This document shows, piece by piece, positions 32,285 through 41,957 of a stretch of 42,769 bases of DNA (the stretch's first letter is position 1; each line of letters opens with the position of its first letter). The notes under the pieces are model-generated. The model ran no database searches, was not told the DNA's origin, and saw only the letters and a program-made list of their open reading frames with translations. The position numbers and the translations under genes were made by a program. Source of the DNA: Candidatus Schekmanbacteria bacterium (lineage in GTDB: Bacteria > CSSED10-310 > JACPHN01); contig JACPHN010000048.1 in assembly GCA_016188575.1 (NCBI GenBank), positions 1 to 42,769 of the forward strand, in the 5' to 3' direction.

Positions 32285-33328
32285 ATGCCACACATCCTGA
32301 TCCTCGGAGGAAGCCTCTTTCTCGGCCGGCACCTTGTCGAAACCGCGGTGCCCCTCGGCTGGAACGTGACCGTATTCAATCGCGGCAAGACCCGGCCCGA
32401 ACCTCTGCCGGGAGCCGAGCACGTGCAGGGCGACCGCGTCGCCGATCTGGGCCGCCTGGCGGGACGGCGCTGGGACGCGATCATCGACACGTGCGGCTAC
32501 ATCCCGGCCGCCGTGAGCGTGGCCGGCCGCACGCTACGGGATGCCGCGGAGCTTTACGTGTTCATTTCCTCCATCTCGGCCTACGCCACTTTTCGCCCTT
32601 GGGGAGATGAAACCGACGCGCTTGCGGAGCTCGCGCCCGGGGCCGCGGCCGACGTGGTCACGGCCCACACCTACGGCTCCCTCAAGGTCTTGTGCGAACG
32701 AGAAGCGCATCGCGCGTTTCCCGGCGGCACGCTCATCGTGCGGCCGGGGTTCATCGTAGGACCCTATGACCCGACGGGGCGCTTTTCGTACTGGGTGCAC
32801 CGCATCGCCGCAGGGGGGCAGGTGCTCGTGCCGGCGGTGCCGGAGCAGCCCTTGCAGCTCATCGATGCTCGCGACCTCGCAAGCTGGATCCTCGGGTGCA
32901 TCGCCGAGCGCACGGTCGGGACTTTCGATGTGGTCGGTCCCGCTGCGGCGGGCGCGCCGCGCGCGTATCGATTCGCTGACGTCATGCACGCCATCGCTCG
33001 GGTGGCCGGGGCCAACGCCGCGGAGCTCGTGTGGGCGGACACTGCCTGGTTGTCGCGCATGGGCGTATCGCCGGAAGACCTTCCCTTCTGGGAGGACGTC
33101 ACGGACTGGGATGCCGAACGGCGCAATCCGGCGCGGGCGCTGGCTCGCGGGCTGCGGACGCGGCCGCTCGCAGAGACGATCGCCGACACGCTGGCCTGGT
33201 TGCGCGCGGGAACTGACTCACGGTCGACCGACGCTGGCAACCGCCGCTCCGGGAGCATGACGCGCGATCGCGAGGCCGCGGTCGTGGCCGCGTGCCTGGC
33301 GCAGAGGGGCCCTCATGCCACCGCCTAG
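32285..33328 (+). CDS. NAD-dependent epimerase/reductase (extended SDR)
   Basis: 347 residues. The Rossmann start is MPHILILGGSLFLGRHLVE, with the cofactor motif GGSxFLG. IDTCGYIP, FISSISAYATF and HTYGSLKVLCE supply the Ser and Tyr-x3-Lys (YGSLK) catalytic set. VRPGFIVGPYDPTGRFSYW and a C-terminal substrate domain follow. The layout is close to bacterial proteins annotated as NAD-dependent epimerases or isoflavone-reductase-like; substrate unknown. The last about 35 residues are low-complexity and may be an extension past the usual end. Confidence 0.88.
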   Translation: MPHILILGGSLFLGRHLVETAVPLGWNVTVFNRGKTRPEPLPGAEHVQGDRVADLGRLAGRRWDAIIDTCGYIPAAVSVAGRTLRDAAELYVFISSISAYATFRPWGDETDALAELAPGAAADVVTAHTYGSLKVLCEREAHRAFPGGTLIVRPGFIVGPYDPTGRFSYWVHRIAAGGQVLVPAVPEQPLQLIDARDLASWILGCIAERTVGTFDVVGPAAAGAPRAYRFADVMHAIARVAGANAAELVWADTAWLSRMGVSPEDLPFWEDVTDWDAERRNPARALARGLRTRPLAETIADTLAWLRAGTDSRSTDAGNRRSGSMTRDREAAVVAACLAQRGPHATA

Positions 33329-33424
33329 TCTACTGTAAGCTGCGCGGAATGCGCATTACGAAAACCCCCACCCCACCTACGCCCGCCAGCGGCTCAGCAC
33401 CATGTCTGCACTCATCTTCCCTGA

Positions 33425-34623
33425 TCAATCCGTCGGTGACCTGTTCGTCATCGACACCTCAGGCGAGCTCGAGTTTCTCGCCGAAGCGCGAAGGTCACGG
33501 ATCGGGGCGTCGCCCGCCTCGGTCGCCTGACGGCGTTGCGAGCGCTGAACCTCGTCGGCCTCGATCAGGTGCTCCGCCGCCTTGTCAGAAAGCTTCGCCA
33601 TGACCTTCCGGCGAAGCTCGGGAGAATAATGGAGGCTTTCCGCGAGCTTGAGCTGGCCATCATCATCCAGATCGTTCTCCACGAGCTTGCTGAGGTCCCG
33701 GCTCGGCATGCTCGGCCGGATGTGCTCGAGCGTGCTCAGGCCCCCGGTCGTGTCGTGGTGATCGAGGAGCGCCGCCGCGAGCTTTTTTTCGTGGCCGGAG
33801 AGGCCTTTTTCGCGACCTCGCTCGCCAGATTCTTCCCCGCCGGGTCGGCCAGGAGCTTGGCCGCGCTGCTGGGATCCGCGGAGCTCAGGACCTGGTCCAG
33901 CGTCACGGCGTCGCGACCCGAGCCGACAACCAGCGTCGACAATATTTCCGCCTTTTCTGCGGACCCGAGCGTGGCGTCGTCGAGGGCGGCGTGGGCGAGG
34001 GCGAGCTTGTTCTCCCGGCTACCTTCCCTGGCGAATCGCAGGAGTAAGGGGCTGTCGGAAAGGCGATTGACGATGGCGGAAGCAGCCTGGGACCACGCAC
34101 CATCCTTGACCTTGCGCAGCAGCTTGGCGCTGATCCTGTTGAATTCGGCTTTCGTGAACCCTTGCTGAAGATCCCCCGCCGAATCGCCCGTGCTCTCGAA
34201 GGGCCGAGACTGGCTTATGGCGAGCGCGTCGATCGCGCCATCTCGCTGCGCTTTGCCCTCCCCGATCTCCCACGCGATGGTGACGGCGGCTTCTTCCGCT
34301 CGGTCTGGGAGCTTCGGGAGCGGACCCCGACCAAAAGCGGCGTTCTGCCAGAGCTGCGAAGCAGGCATGCGGGCGCCGGCCCCCCCAGCGCCCGCCGCCC
34401 GGGGCTCCCACCCCGCGATCAAGACTGCCCCGCCGCTGCTGCCGATCGCACTCACGTCCCAGGCCACCTGATCGAACGTCTCGTAGCCATCGGCCGGCGC
34501 CGGCTCTTTCTCGACGGGGGCGGGTTCCCGAGGGGTGGTGTACGGCTCCCCGCACAACCCCTCGAGCTCATGGTAGAACCTCGTGCGCGACGTCGAAATT
34601 GCGGTGATGCTCATGTCTGACAT
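33425..34623 (-). pseudogene. Unknown protein gene with a frameshift at an A7 tract
   Basis: Start ATG at 34621-34623 (MSDMSITAISTSRTRFYHEL) with GGAG five bases upstream. Frame 0 stops at 33736 after 295 codons. Reading one base back at an A7 run (complement of 33783-33789) continues the protein smoothly: PATKKKLAAALLDHHD ... SMPSRDLSKLVENDL ... to a stop at 33425, about 399 residues. Both parts have the same helical, Ala/Leu/Lys/Glu-rich character and codon bias, so they belong to one protein. The cause is a real mutation, a homopolymer read error, or -1 slippage on AAAAAAAG. No family recognised; the C-terminal half looks like helical repeats. No signal peptide. Confidence 0.6.
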
Positions 34624-35333
34624 CTGCTCTCCTTTTCGGTGTCGACCGGACAGCTCCCGGTGCCCGGCCGACGTGGTGAGAATGCTCTGGTTTTCGTTTG
34701 CGGGGATGCACGGATCCGGGTGATTCGCTTGCCCGCGTCGCCGCGGAGCGAGCCGACCTCGGCGGCTTCCGCGACCTGACAGAAGCAAGCGCCGTGCCAG
34801 GAGCCAAAGGGAGCGGCGGAGGACGGCGTCGACGCCACGAATAGCGAGATCTTCAGATCCAGCAGAGGAGCAACAAGGGGCGGAGACCAGCGGGGACCCT
34901 CTGTCTGGCCCCCGAAACGAGCCTCCCGTCGCGATGGCACCGGAGCCGCGTCAGGTCTCGCCTGACTCCGCCCGACCGCCCGCCCGGATAGCGTGCCCAT
35001 GCCGCTCTCGACCTGCGGCTGGCCGGCCCGCAACAGTTGCCGGCGGCCTTGCGTCAGGGGATGGCTGCCCTCGCAATCCCGGCCGGTCAGTACCGGCCGT
35101 ACCGCCCTCAGCGCGCCGACCGCCCCTGGGCCACCCGCCGAACGGCGTGGCCGGAACGCGGATCTACCGACGCCGTGATGGTTCATGAGCCGTTGAAAAC
35201 TGCCTCGACACGCCCGTCGCCAGGGCGGCCGCCGCTCGGGCCACCGCTACGCACCCGATGAGCCCGATGCTGGTACTTTCGGGAAGCACTTCTTGGCGCG
35301 CTTTGGACTTGCGCATCGCCTCCCGCGACGGGT
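34624..35333. other. Intergenic region with a GGCCGGT dyad
   Basis: About 700 bp with no convincing gene; open frames here are Arg/Pro-rich shadows without ribosome binding sites. A 7-bp perfect dyad, GGCCGGT-CAGT-ACCGGCC, lies at 35081-35098. The promoter of the frameshifted minus-strand gene should be near 34630-34750. Confidence 0.4.
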
Positions 35334-36590
35334 ATGACGGCACAGGGCGATCCAGCCGGGGTCCAGCGGAGGCAATTGGCTACCATGCGCAGCGGTGACA
35401 GCTCGGAATGCGGTGCGGCTGCCGGGCATGGAGAATCCACGGCGGAAGACGCGCTCGCGGGACGGGCCGGGCGGCCACCCGCGGTCGCGGCCATCAACCC
35501 CGCGCGGGCGCTCGAAGCGCTCCGAGAAGCCACCATCGCCTTCGCCGAAGCGGATCTGGACTCGCAGCGCGCCCTTGCCACGGGGCTCGGATGGCTGATC
35601 GAGGTGACAGGAGCCAGCGCGGGTGGGGTCGCGATCCCTGGCGAGGACGGCGTGCCTCGGCTCGTCGCTTCGCGGCAGCTCCAGGGCGCGGCGCCGTTCA
35701 GCAAGACAGTTCTCGCCGCGGCTCTCGCGACCGATCACCCGCGGGCGCTGGTCACCGAGGTGCCGCCTTCGCCAAGCGTTTGCACCGCCGACATCGTGTC
35801 GGTCCTCTGCGCCCCTGTCCGCCGCCACGGCCACACTCTCGCCGCCCTCTATCTCGACCGCCGCGGACTGTCGCCACCGTTCGACGAGACTGCCAAGGAC
35901 GTGGTCACGACGTTTTCGGCCATGCTCGCCCTCGTTCTCGACCTGAGCGCGGTTGCGGCCTCCGCGATGGCGCGCTGCCGGCAGGCCGAAGAGCAGGCGC
36001 AACAGGCACTCGCTGTCGCCGCGCACGTGCGCGACTGGTGGGAATTCGGCACGATCCGCACCCGCAATCGCCGGTTCACCGAGTGCCTGCGGATCGCGCA
36101 GCGCATCGCGAAGTCGGACCTCAGCGTGCTGGTCCAGGGCGAGACCGGCACCGGCAAGGAGCACCTTGCTCGCTGCATCCATGCGGAATCGCCGCGCCGA
36201 GCTCAACCGTTCGTGGCGGTGAATTGCGCCGCGATCCCCGAGTCGTTATTCGAAAGCGAGCTCTTTGGCCACGAGCGTGGCGCCTTCACCGGGGCGATCG
36301 AGCGCCGGCGCGGCCTGATCGAGCAGGCCCACGCAGGGACGCTCCTCCTCGACGAAATCGGCGACCTTCGCGACGAGGCCATCACGCTGTTCGAGAGGGC
36401 GGTGGTGGAACGGCGGGTGCGTGGTGACCTCGACCGCGCGGAAGGCCTGCTCGCGGATGCCGAGGCCGTGGCCCGGCGTTTTGGCAGCAAGGTCATCGCC
36501 GCCTCCGAGTCCGGATGCCCACTTTTCCGGGAAGAGCGCCCAGAGGACGTGCCGGACGTACTGCGATGGCAGGTAGGCCTGACGGCGTGA
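35334..36590 (+). CDS. Truncated sigma-54 activator: GAF-like domain plus part of the AAA+ domain
   Basis: 418 residues. A GAF-like sensory part (about 60-205: [40 protein letters not shown]) is followed by the sigma-54 AAA+ domain with Walker A GETGTGKE (269-276), the RNA-polymerase contact loop GAFTGA (316-321) and Walker [11 protein letters not shown] (336-344 or so). After that the family pattern is lost: no normal sensor I, arginine finger, lid or Fis-type helix-turn-helix. Only KVIAAS and [13 protein letters not shown] recall the missing part. So ATPase function and DNA binding are doubtful. Start at 35334 is weakly supported; ATG 35385 has a GGAGG 12 bases upstream. It may be a decaying gene or a decoy regulator. 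Confidence 0.7.
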   Translation: MTAQGDPAGVQRRQLATMRSGDSSECGAAAGHGESTAEDALAGRAGRPPAVAAINPARALEALREATIAFAEADLDSQRALATGLGWLIEVTGASAGGVAIPGEDGVPRLVASRQLQGAAPFSKTVLAAALATDHPRALVTEVPPSPSVCTADIVSVLCAPVRRHGHTLAALYLDRRGLSPPFDETAKDVVTTFSAMLALVLDLSAVAASAMARCRQAEEQAQQALAVAAHVRDWWEFGTIRTRNRRFTECLRIAQRIAKSDLSVLVQGETGTGKEHLARCIHAESPRRAQPFVAVNCAAIPESLFESELFGHERGAFTGAIERRRGLIEQAHAGTLLLDEIGDLRDEAITLFERAVVERRVRGDLDRAEGLLADAEAVARRFGSKVIAASESGCPLFREERPEDVPDVLRWQVGLTA

Positions 36591-36906
36591 TGGGTCCGGG
36601 GGGCCTGGCGCGCCGTCACCCTGCCGGCGAGGCGGCTGCCAGCCTCCTGTGGTGGTACGGCCGACACTGACCATCGGGCGGCAACCGCGACAGCAGGTCC
36701 CTGACACCCGGTGGCCGAGCAACGGCAAAATCACGGCTCATCGCCCCCAAAAACCGCATGGCTGCTCCTTTCGGGCGGACGCTCCCGCGAGTCAGGGCGC
36801 TGCTGACTTCTCGCGGCGAAGTGCGAGCCCCAGATCGCCTCTCAATCGATGCGGGCGTGGAAAGGCCGCCCTGCAGGCGCCGCGATGTCGCCGGTGGATG
36901 TGACCA
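36591..36906. other. Gap after the truncated activator
   Basis: About 315 bp with no supported gene. It may hold the remains of the activator's lost C-terminal part, but I could not recognise a Fis-like helix-turn-helix in any frame. Confidence 0.35.
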
Positions 36907-37800
36907 TTGAGCGGTTTGCCAGAAGGACCGGGCCGCTCGACTCGGCTCCGGCACCTGCTCTCCGACGAGCGATGCTGGCCGCGGCGCCCCCGGATCGTCT
37001 GGCGGCGCGCGGCGCTCTTCGTGCGGGCGACCGTCGCCGCCAACCACCCACAGGGCCGCGACGCCGAGGCCGAGGAAGCGCTGCGGATCGCCTACGACAG
37101 GGAAGCGGACCGGGAGATGCGCGCCTGCATCGGCCTGTACCGGGGGCTGGCGCTTCACGATCTCGGTCGGCACCAGGACGCTCTGCAGCTCTACCGCGCC
37201 ATGGCCGAACAGGGACCCCGCCCGGCCGGGCACAGCATCGAGATCTTGGGCCACCGCTCCGCCGCTCATCAGCTCCTCCATTACCTGGAGCAGCCGGTGG
37301 AGGCGGTGGATGAGCTCGCCAAGGTCGTGTCTCTGGCCGCGCGCCAGCGGCCGCATGCCGACCACGGGGCCGATCACCTGGAGCTCGGCAGCGCGCTCCT
37401 CCGCATGGAGCGCTACGAAGAGGCGCTCGACGCTCTGGACTTAGTCGCCCGCCGTTGGCGGAACCCGGCGGTGGCCACTTCGCCCATCTGGATCGAGCAA
37501 TGGTGCGATGGCTCGCTGATCAGGAAAGAGCTCCTTCCCCTGGCGGCTCGGCGCGCGGAGGCGAAGGCTTGCGCCGAGGCAGGCTCGCCCAAGCACCTCA
37601 TCATCCGCATCGAGGCCGCGCGAAGCTCGGTGCTGCGACTGCTCGGTCGCCCAGACGAAGCCGCCCGAGCAGCCCGCGAGGCTCATTACAAGATCAAGGA
37701 AGCGCTGCTATTGGGCGAAGAGGTGGAGGATGCCGTGCGCACGGTAGCGTGGCGAGCCCTCGAGGCGGCGGCGACGGGCGAGATGGCCACCGCCTCGTAA
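36907..37800 (+). CDS. TPR-like repeat protein (start uncertain)
   Basis: Up to 297 residues. No good start codon: the frame opens with TTG at 36907, while recognisable protein begins about residue 38 (ALFVRATVAANHPQG). Helical hairpins with TPR character: ACIGLYRGLALHDLGRHQDA, HLELGSALLRMERYEEALDA and EAARSSVLRLLGRPDEAARA. Similar repeats are found in the large kinase protein downstream. No enzyme motif. It probably mediates protein contacts in the same signalling neighbourhood; it could be a 5'-truncated gene. Confidence 0.55.
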   Translation: MSGLPEGPGRSTRLRHLLSDERCWPRRPRIVWRRAALFVRATVAANHPQGRDAEAEEALRIAYDREADREMRACIGLYRGLALHDLGRHQDALQLYRAMAEQGPRPAGHSIEILGHRSAAHQLLHYLEQPVEAVDELAKVVSLAARQRPHADHGADHLELGSALLRMERYEEALDALDLVARRWRNPAVATSPIWIEQWCDGSLIRKELLPLAARRAEAKACAEAGSPKHLIIRIEAARSSVLRLLGRPDEAARAAREAHYKIKEALLLGEEVEDAVRTVAWRALEAAATGEMATAS

Positions 37801-37864
37801 CCGATGAGCCTGCCGCCGGCGGCCTCGCGCAGGACCGGTCTGTCGCACCGGTCCCGCGTCACCA

Positions 37865-38149
37865 TCAAGGACGGCCGCGATTCATCCTCCCGCCGCGGTG
37901 GGATCCCCTCAGCACGAGGCCCAGGGCGCTCCCCAGGGCCAACACCAACATCGAGGTGCCGCCAGGTGACTGCGCCGGCACCACCGGACCCCCCGTCGGC
38001 GTGGCCGTTGCCGTCGGCGTCACGGTCGCGGTGGGCCTGGCGGCAACCCCAGTGCCCGTGACCGGGATCACCATCTGACGAGCGGTCGGGCTATCGTTGA
38101 CATCCACTCCGGTCAGAAGGCCGAGAGATTCCTCGGAGCCAAGCCGCAA
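37865..38149 (-). CDS. Small protein with PT-rich stretch and hydrophobic C-terminal tail
   Basis: 94 residues. The middle is a Pro/Thr repeat (TATVTPTATATPTGGP), followed by PGGTSMLVLALGSALGLVLR and a basic end. That layout, a PT-rich linker, hydrophobic segment and arginine cluster, is that of the C-terminal anchor of an exported protein, so this may be the 3' remnant of a larger surface-protein gene. No signal peptide and no clear ribosome binding site. It lies divergent to the kinase gene. Confidence 0.35.
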   Translation of the reverse strand: MRLGSEESLGLLTGVDVNDSPTARQMVIPVTGTGVAARPTATVTPTATATPTGGPVVPAQSPGGTSMLVLALGSALGLVLRGSHRGGRMNRGRP

Positions 38150-38214
38150 CCGGCAGATGCGATACGAGATCTGCTCGATGCGGGAAGGTGCTATGCTGGA
38201 GGAGGAGGCAGCAG

Positions 38215-41200
38215 GTGGGATGCTTTGGTCCTTATGAGGTTATCGAGCCGCTCGGCCGTGGCGGGATGGGAGTCGTCTACCGCGCGCGCCACCGCAGCTC
38301 GGGCGCGCAGGTGGCCCTGAAGACGCTGCGGTTGCACAGCGAAAGCTTGCTCTACTGCCTCCGGCGAGAAATCACGGCGCTCTCGCGCCTCCATCACCCC
38401 GGTATCGTCCGCATTCGCGAGCACGGTGTGCGCGAGGGCGTGCCGTGGTATGCGATGGACCTGCTTGCCGGCGCAACTCTGCGTCATTTCCTCGACGAAA
38501 AGCTGGCCGAAGAGGCGGAGACACTGGGCCGGACTCGCGAGTCACCGGTGGTAGGGAGGGACAGCGCGCTGCGCCCCGGAGCCGCCGGGCCAGTCCCGGA
38601 GCCGGCACCGCCGGGGTCCAGCGCTCCCCCGCAGCGCGCACTGGAGCTCCCTGAGCTGCTCTCGGTGACCGCGCGGGTTTGCGACGCCCTGGCCTTTCTG
38701 CACGGGGAGGGCATCGTTCACCGCGACCTCAAGCCTGAAAACATCTGTCTCGAGCGCGCCGATTCGCCGATTCTTTTCGACTTCGGCCTGAGCTCCCTGG
38801 CGCGAGCGGGCGGCACGCGCGAGCAGCTCGAGCTCTCGGGGGACCTGGTGGGAAGCGCTCCCTACGTGTCTCCGGAACAGATTCGCGGGGAGCCTCCGGA
38901 CGCTCGCGCTGACCTGTATTCGCTGGGTTGCATACTTTACGAGCTGTTGACCGGTCGCCCGCCGTTTCGGCGCCCGACCGCCTCCGAGACCTTCCAGGCC
39001 CACCTCGGCGAGCCGGTCCTCGCACCATCCGCGCTGACCGCCGGGATTCCCGGAAGCCTCGACCAGCTCGTTCTCATGTTGCTCCAGAAAGACCGGCGAG
39101 ATCGCCTTGGATACGCCGTCGATGTCGCGGCGCGACTGCGGCGCATCGGCAACGTGCCGGCGCCGCGAGGAACCGAGCCAAAAGCCAGGGTTTACCTGTA
39201 CAGACCGGGTTTTGTCGGCCGCCAGCAGCAGATGGAGAGGCTGCTGGGGGAGCTCGGCCGCGCCGCGGCGACGGGTCGCGGCTCCTGGCTGGTCTCGGGA
39301 GCCAGCGGTGTCGGCAAGACCCGGTTTCTCGCCGAGATGGCGCACGCTGCCAGGCAGGGCGGCATGCGGGTCGTCACGGGGGAATGCGTACCGCTGTCGA
39401 GCTCGACCAGTCCTGGCATGAAAACCGTGGGAAGGCCGCTTGGCGCCTTTCAGTCCTTTCTCGAGGCGGTGACGGATCGGTGCGTGGTCTATGGGCCGAA
39501 GGAAACCTGCCGGCTGCTCGGCGAACGCGGGGCCTTGCTATTCCCGTTCTGTCCAGCCATGGCCGCGCTGGCGCGCGACGAGGCGGAACCTACGGCGGTC
39601 GCGCTCCCTGCCGACCTGGCGCGCGGCGCCATCTGCAAGGTGATGTGCGACTTGCTGGCGGCCATGGCGGACGAGCTCCCGTTGTTGCTGGTGCTCGACG
39701 ACTTGCAGTGGGCAGACGAGCTTTCCCTGGTCGTCCTGCGGCACGCAAGCGGGCAGGGAGCGCTGGCAAGTGGCAGAGCAATGATCTGCGGCGCGTTCCG
39801 CGCGGGAGGCGACGCGCCGGCGCTGGGTGAGCTGATTTCGACCATGGCCGATCGCATCACGCATCTCGAGCGCCTGGAAAGCCGCGACATCGGCGCGATG
39901 ATCGGAGCAATGCTGGCGATGGCGAGGCCTCCCGCGGATCTAATCCATCACGTGCACCATCATGCGGAGGGCAATCCGCTCTTCGTCGTCGAGTACCTGC
40001 ATGCGGCGGTCACGGCAGGCATCCTGCGCCGCAGCGACCGCGGCCGATGGGAGCTTCAGGCGCGCGACGCCGGCGGCCGTCCGGCACCGGAAGGGCTGCG
40101 GGATCTGCCGCTTCCGGCCAGTTTGCGCGACCTGATCGTGCGGGATCTTGGCGGACTGTCGGAGGAGGCGGCGAGCTTGCTGGAAGGCGCGGCGATCCTG
40201 GGCCGGAGCGTGAGCGGCCCCCTTCTCGGGCAACTCGTGGACAGCGCTGAAGAAGTGACTCTGGCGGCGCTGGACGAGCTGTTGCGGCGAGGCATGCTGC
40301 AGGAGGTGCGTCCGAGCTGGTTCCGCTTCGGCCATGACAAGATTCGCGAGGTCGTCGAGGCGTCGCTTTCCTCCGCGCGGCGCCGCTGCCTCCACGAGCG
40401 AGCGGCACGGGCGCTCGAGCAGCGCACCGACAGTGCGGCCGAGTTTTCTGATGCCGCGCTGGCAAGCCATTGGGAGGAAGCGGGAGAGCGCGCGCGGGCG
40501 CGGCCGTACTATCTGTCAGCGGCGCGGCGGGCGGCAGGGTCCTACGCCTATGCCGAGGCGAAAACGCTCTACGAGGCGTATTCGTCTACCGCGGAGGGGA
40601 CGGATGCCGAGACGGATGCGGAGTCGATTGAGGCGAGGCTCGAGCTCGCGCGGACGGTGCTGACCCCGTGCGGCGAGCTCGACGGGGCGCAGCGCGAGTA
40701 CGAGGCGGCGCTAAACGCGGCGCGGACCCGGCACCTGCAAGCGATCGCGGCGACCGCGCTGCACGGTCTGGGCGGGCTGGCGCTGTTGCGGGGTCGGCTA
40801 TCCGAGGCGCGGGATTACCTCGAGCAGGCGCTCGCGATTCAGCAGATGGTCGGCGACCCGGCGTCCCAGGGGAAAACGCTCAGCAACCTCGCCAACCTCT
40901 ACCGTCTCGAGGGCGTGGACCTGCGGCAGGCTCAGCAGCTCTTCGAGCGCGCGCTGGAGCTGCATCGGGCCGCAGGCGACCAGCGCTCCGAGGGGCTGAC
41001 GCTGAGCAACCTCGCCTACCTCTGCGCGAACCGGGGTGACACCGCCAAGGGACGAGAGCTGCTCGGGCGAGCGATCTGTCTGCATCGGGAAACCGGAGAC
41101 GCGCGGGCGCTGGGCCTGGCGCTGGGCAGCCTCGCGGTGATGAGCTCCACGCAGGGCGATCTGGAAGCAGCCGACGCCCTGTTCGACGAGGCGCTGGGGT

Positions 41201-41859
41201 TGCTGCGCAAGGTCGGCGATCGCCGGGCCGAAGGCGACACGCTGCAAAACCTGGCGGTAGTTCAGCACGCGCAGGGCCACCTTGGCGTCGCGCTCGCGAT
41301 CTACCGCGAGGCCCTCGAGCTTCACCGGCAGGTCGGCAATCGGCGAACCGAGGCGCACACGCTCGGAGCCATGGCCGCGGCGTCCGCCGCTCAGGGCGAC
41401 AGCGCGGCGGCTCGCCGCCTGTTCGCCGCGGCGCTCGAGCTTCAGCGACGGGTCGGGGAGCCGCGCTACGAGGCGCACCTGCTCACCGATTGGGCCGTCA
41501 TGGAGCGCCGCATCGCCGCGGGCGGAGCCAGTGCGACACCGCTGCTGGAGCGCGCCGAGGAGATCTTTTTGGCGCAAGGGGATCGGCTCGGAGTCGGCCT
41601 GTGTCGGTGCGAGCGCGGTCATCACGCGATTGCGGCCGGGGACGACGGGCGCGCGGCGCTCGACGAGGTCGAAAAGATCGCTGCAGCGCTGCAGCTCGGG
41701 CCCACCAGCGAGCTTGCCAAGGCGATGCGGCGATTGCGTGAAGCGCATGAGGCGGTCATGCGGGGAGAGCGACAATCGCTGCAGCAGGGCGAGCTGGCGA
41801 CCAGCATGCCCGCAGGAATTCGGCGCCACGCCGCCGAACCAAACGATGAGCAAAAATGA
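38215..41859 (+). CDS. Ser/Thr protein kinase - AAA ATPase - TPR multidomain signalling protein
   Basis: 1214 residues from GTG 38215, preceded by a GGAGGAGGAGG tract; GTG 38188 is an alternative. The Hanks-type kinase domain (about 5-290) has GRGGMGVVY, VALK (Lys36), HRDLKPEN (near 169-176), DFGLSS and SPEQIRGEPPDARADLYSLG, with an Ala/Pro-rich insert of about 50 residues before the HRD helix. An ORC/AAA-type ATPase follows: FVGRQQQMERLL, Walker A GASGVGKTR (about 361-369), Walker B LLLVLDDLQWADE (about 485-497). The C-terminus has TPR repeats of about 40 residues from about 845 (GKTLSNLANLYRLEG, GLTLSNLAYLCANRG, GDTLQNLAVVQHAQG and others). This PknK-like layout is common in Myxococcota. 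No membrane segment; the target is unknown. Confidence 0.92.
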   Translation: MGCFGPYEVIEPLGRGGMGVVYRARHRSSGAQVALKTLRLHSESLLYCLRREITALSRLHHPGIVRIREHGVREGVPWYAMDLLAGATLRHFLDEKLAEEAETLGRTRESPVVGRDSALRPGAAGPVPEPAPPGSSAPPQRALELPELLSVTARVCDALAFLHGEGIVHRDLKPENICLERADSPILFDFGLSSLARAGGTREQLELSGDLVGSAPYVSPEQIRGEPPDARADLYSLGCILYELLTGRPPFRRPTASETFQAHLGEPVLAPSALTAGIPGSLDQLVLMLLQKDRRDRLGYAVDVAARLRRIGNVPAPRGTEPKARVYLYRPGFVGRQQQMERLLGELGRAAATGRGSWLVSGASGVGKTRFLAEMAHAARQGGMRVVTGECVPLSSSTSPGMKTVGRPLGAFQSFLEAVTDRCVVYGPKETCRLLGERGALLFPFCPAMAALARDEAEPTAVALPADLARGAICKVMCDLLAAMADELPLLLVLDDLQWADELSLVVLRHASGQGALASGRAMICGAFRAGGDAPALGELISTMADRITHLERLESRDIGAMIGAMLAMARPPADLIHHVHHHAEGNPLFVVEYLHAAVTAGILRRSDRGRWELQARDAGGRPAPEGLRDLPLPASLRDLIVRDLGGLSEEAASLLEGAAILGRSVSGPLLGQLVDSAEEVTLAALDELLRRGMLQEVRPSWFRFGHDKIREVVEASLSSARRRCLHERAARALEQRTDSAAEFSDAALASHWEEAGERARARPYYLSAARRAAGSYAYAEAKTLYEAYSSTAEGTDAETDAESIEARLELARTVLTPCGELDGAQREYEAALNAARTRHLQAIAATALHGLGGLALLRGRLSEARDYLEQALAIQQMVGDPASQGKTLSNLANLYRLEGVDLRQAQQLFERALELHRAAGDQRSEGLTLSNLAYLCANRGDTAKGRELLGRAICLHRETGDARALGLALGSLAVMSSTQGDLEAADALFDEALGLLRKVGDRRAEGDTLQNLAVVQHAQGHLGVALAIYREALELHRQVGNRRTEAHTLGAMAAASAAQGDSAAARRLFAAALELQRRVGEPRYEAHLLTDWAVMERRIAAGGASATPLLERAEEIFLAQGDRLGVGLCRCERGHHAIAAGDDGRAALDEVEKIAAALQLGPTSELAKAMRRLREAHEAVMRGERQSLQQGELATSMPAGIRRHAAEPNDEQK

Positions 41860-41957
41860 CTTGAACAATTCGGGTCAGGTTGCCGGGACCCTTGGCTCTG
41901 GCACGAGCTTACGAGCGCCGCACCGCTTTCCCCTCACCAGCATGAGCAGAAAAGGGC
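41860..41957. other. Short gap between kinase gene and mobile-element remnants
   Basis: No gene or clear signal seen. It marks the boundary between ordinary chromosomal genes and the fragment cluster at the right end. Confidence 0.4.

Noticed and set aside
37804-38078. Plus-strand frames over the PT-rich gap
   Set aside because: They are Arg/Pro-rich with no ribosome binding site, while the minus strand reads as a PT-rich linker plus a hydrophobic tail; still uncertain.
40760-41500. DNA-level tandem repeat of about 120 bp
   Set aside because: The periodicity follows the 40-residue TPR units of the protein; the copies differ too much at the DNA level to be a recent tandem array.
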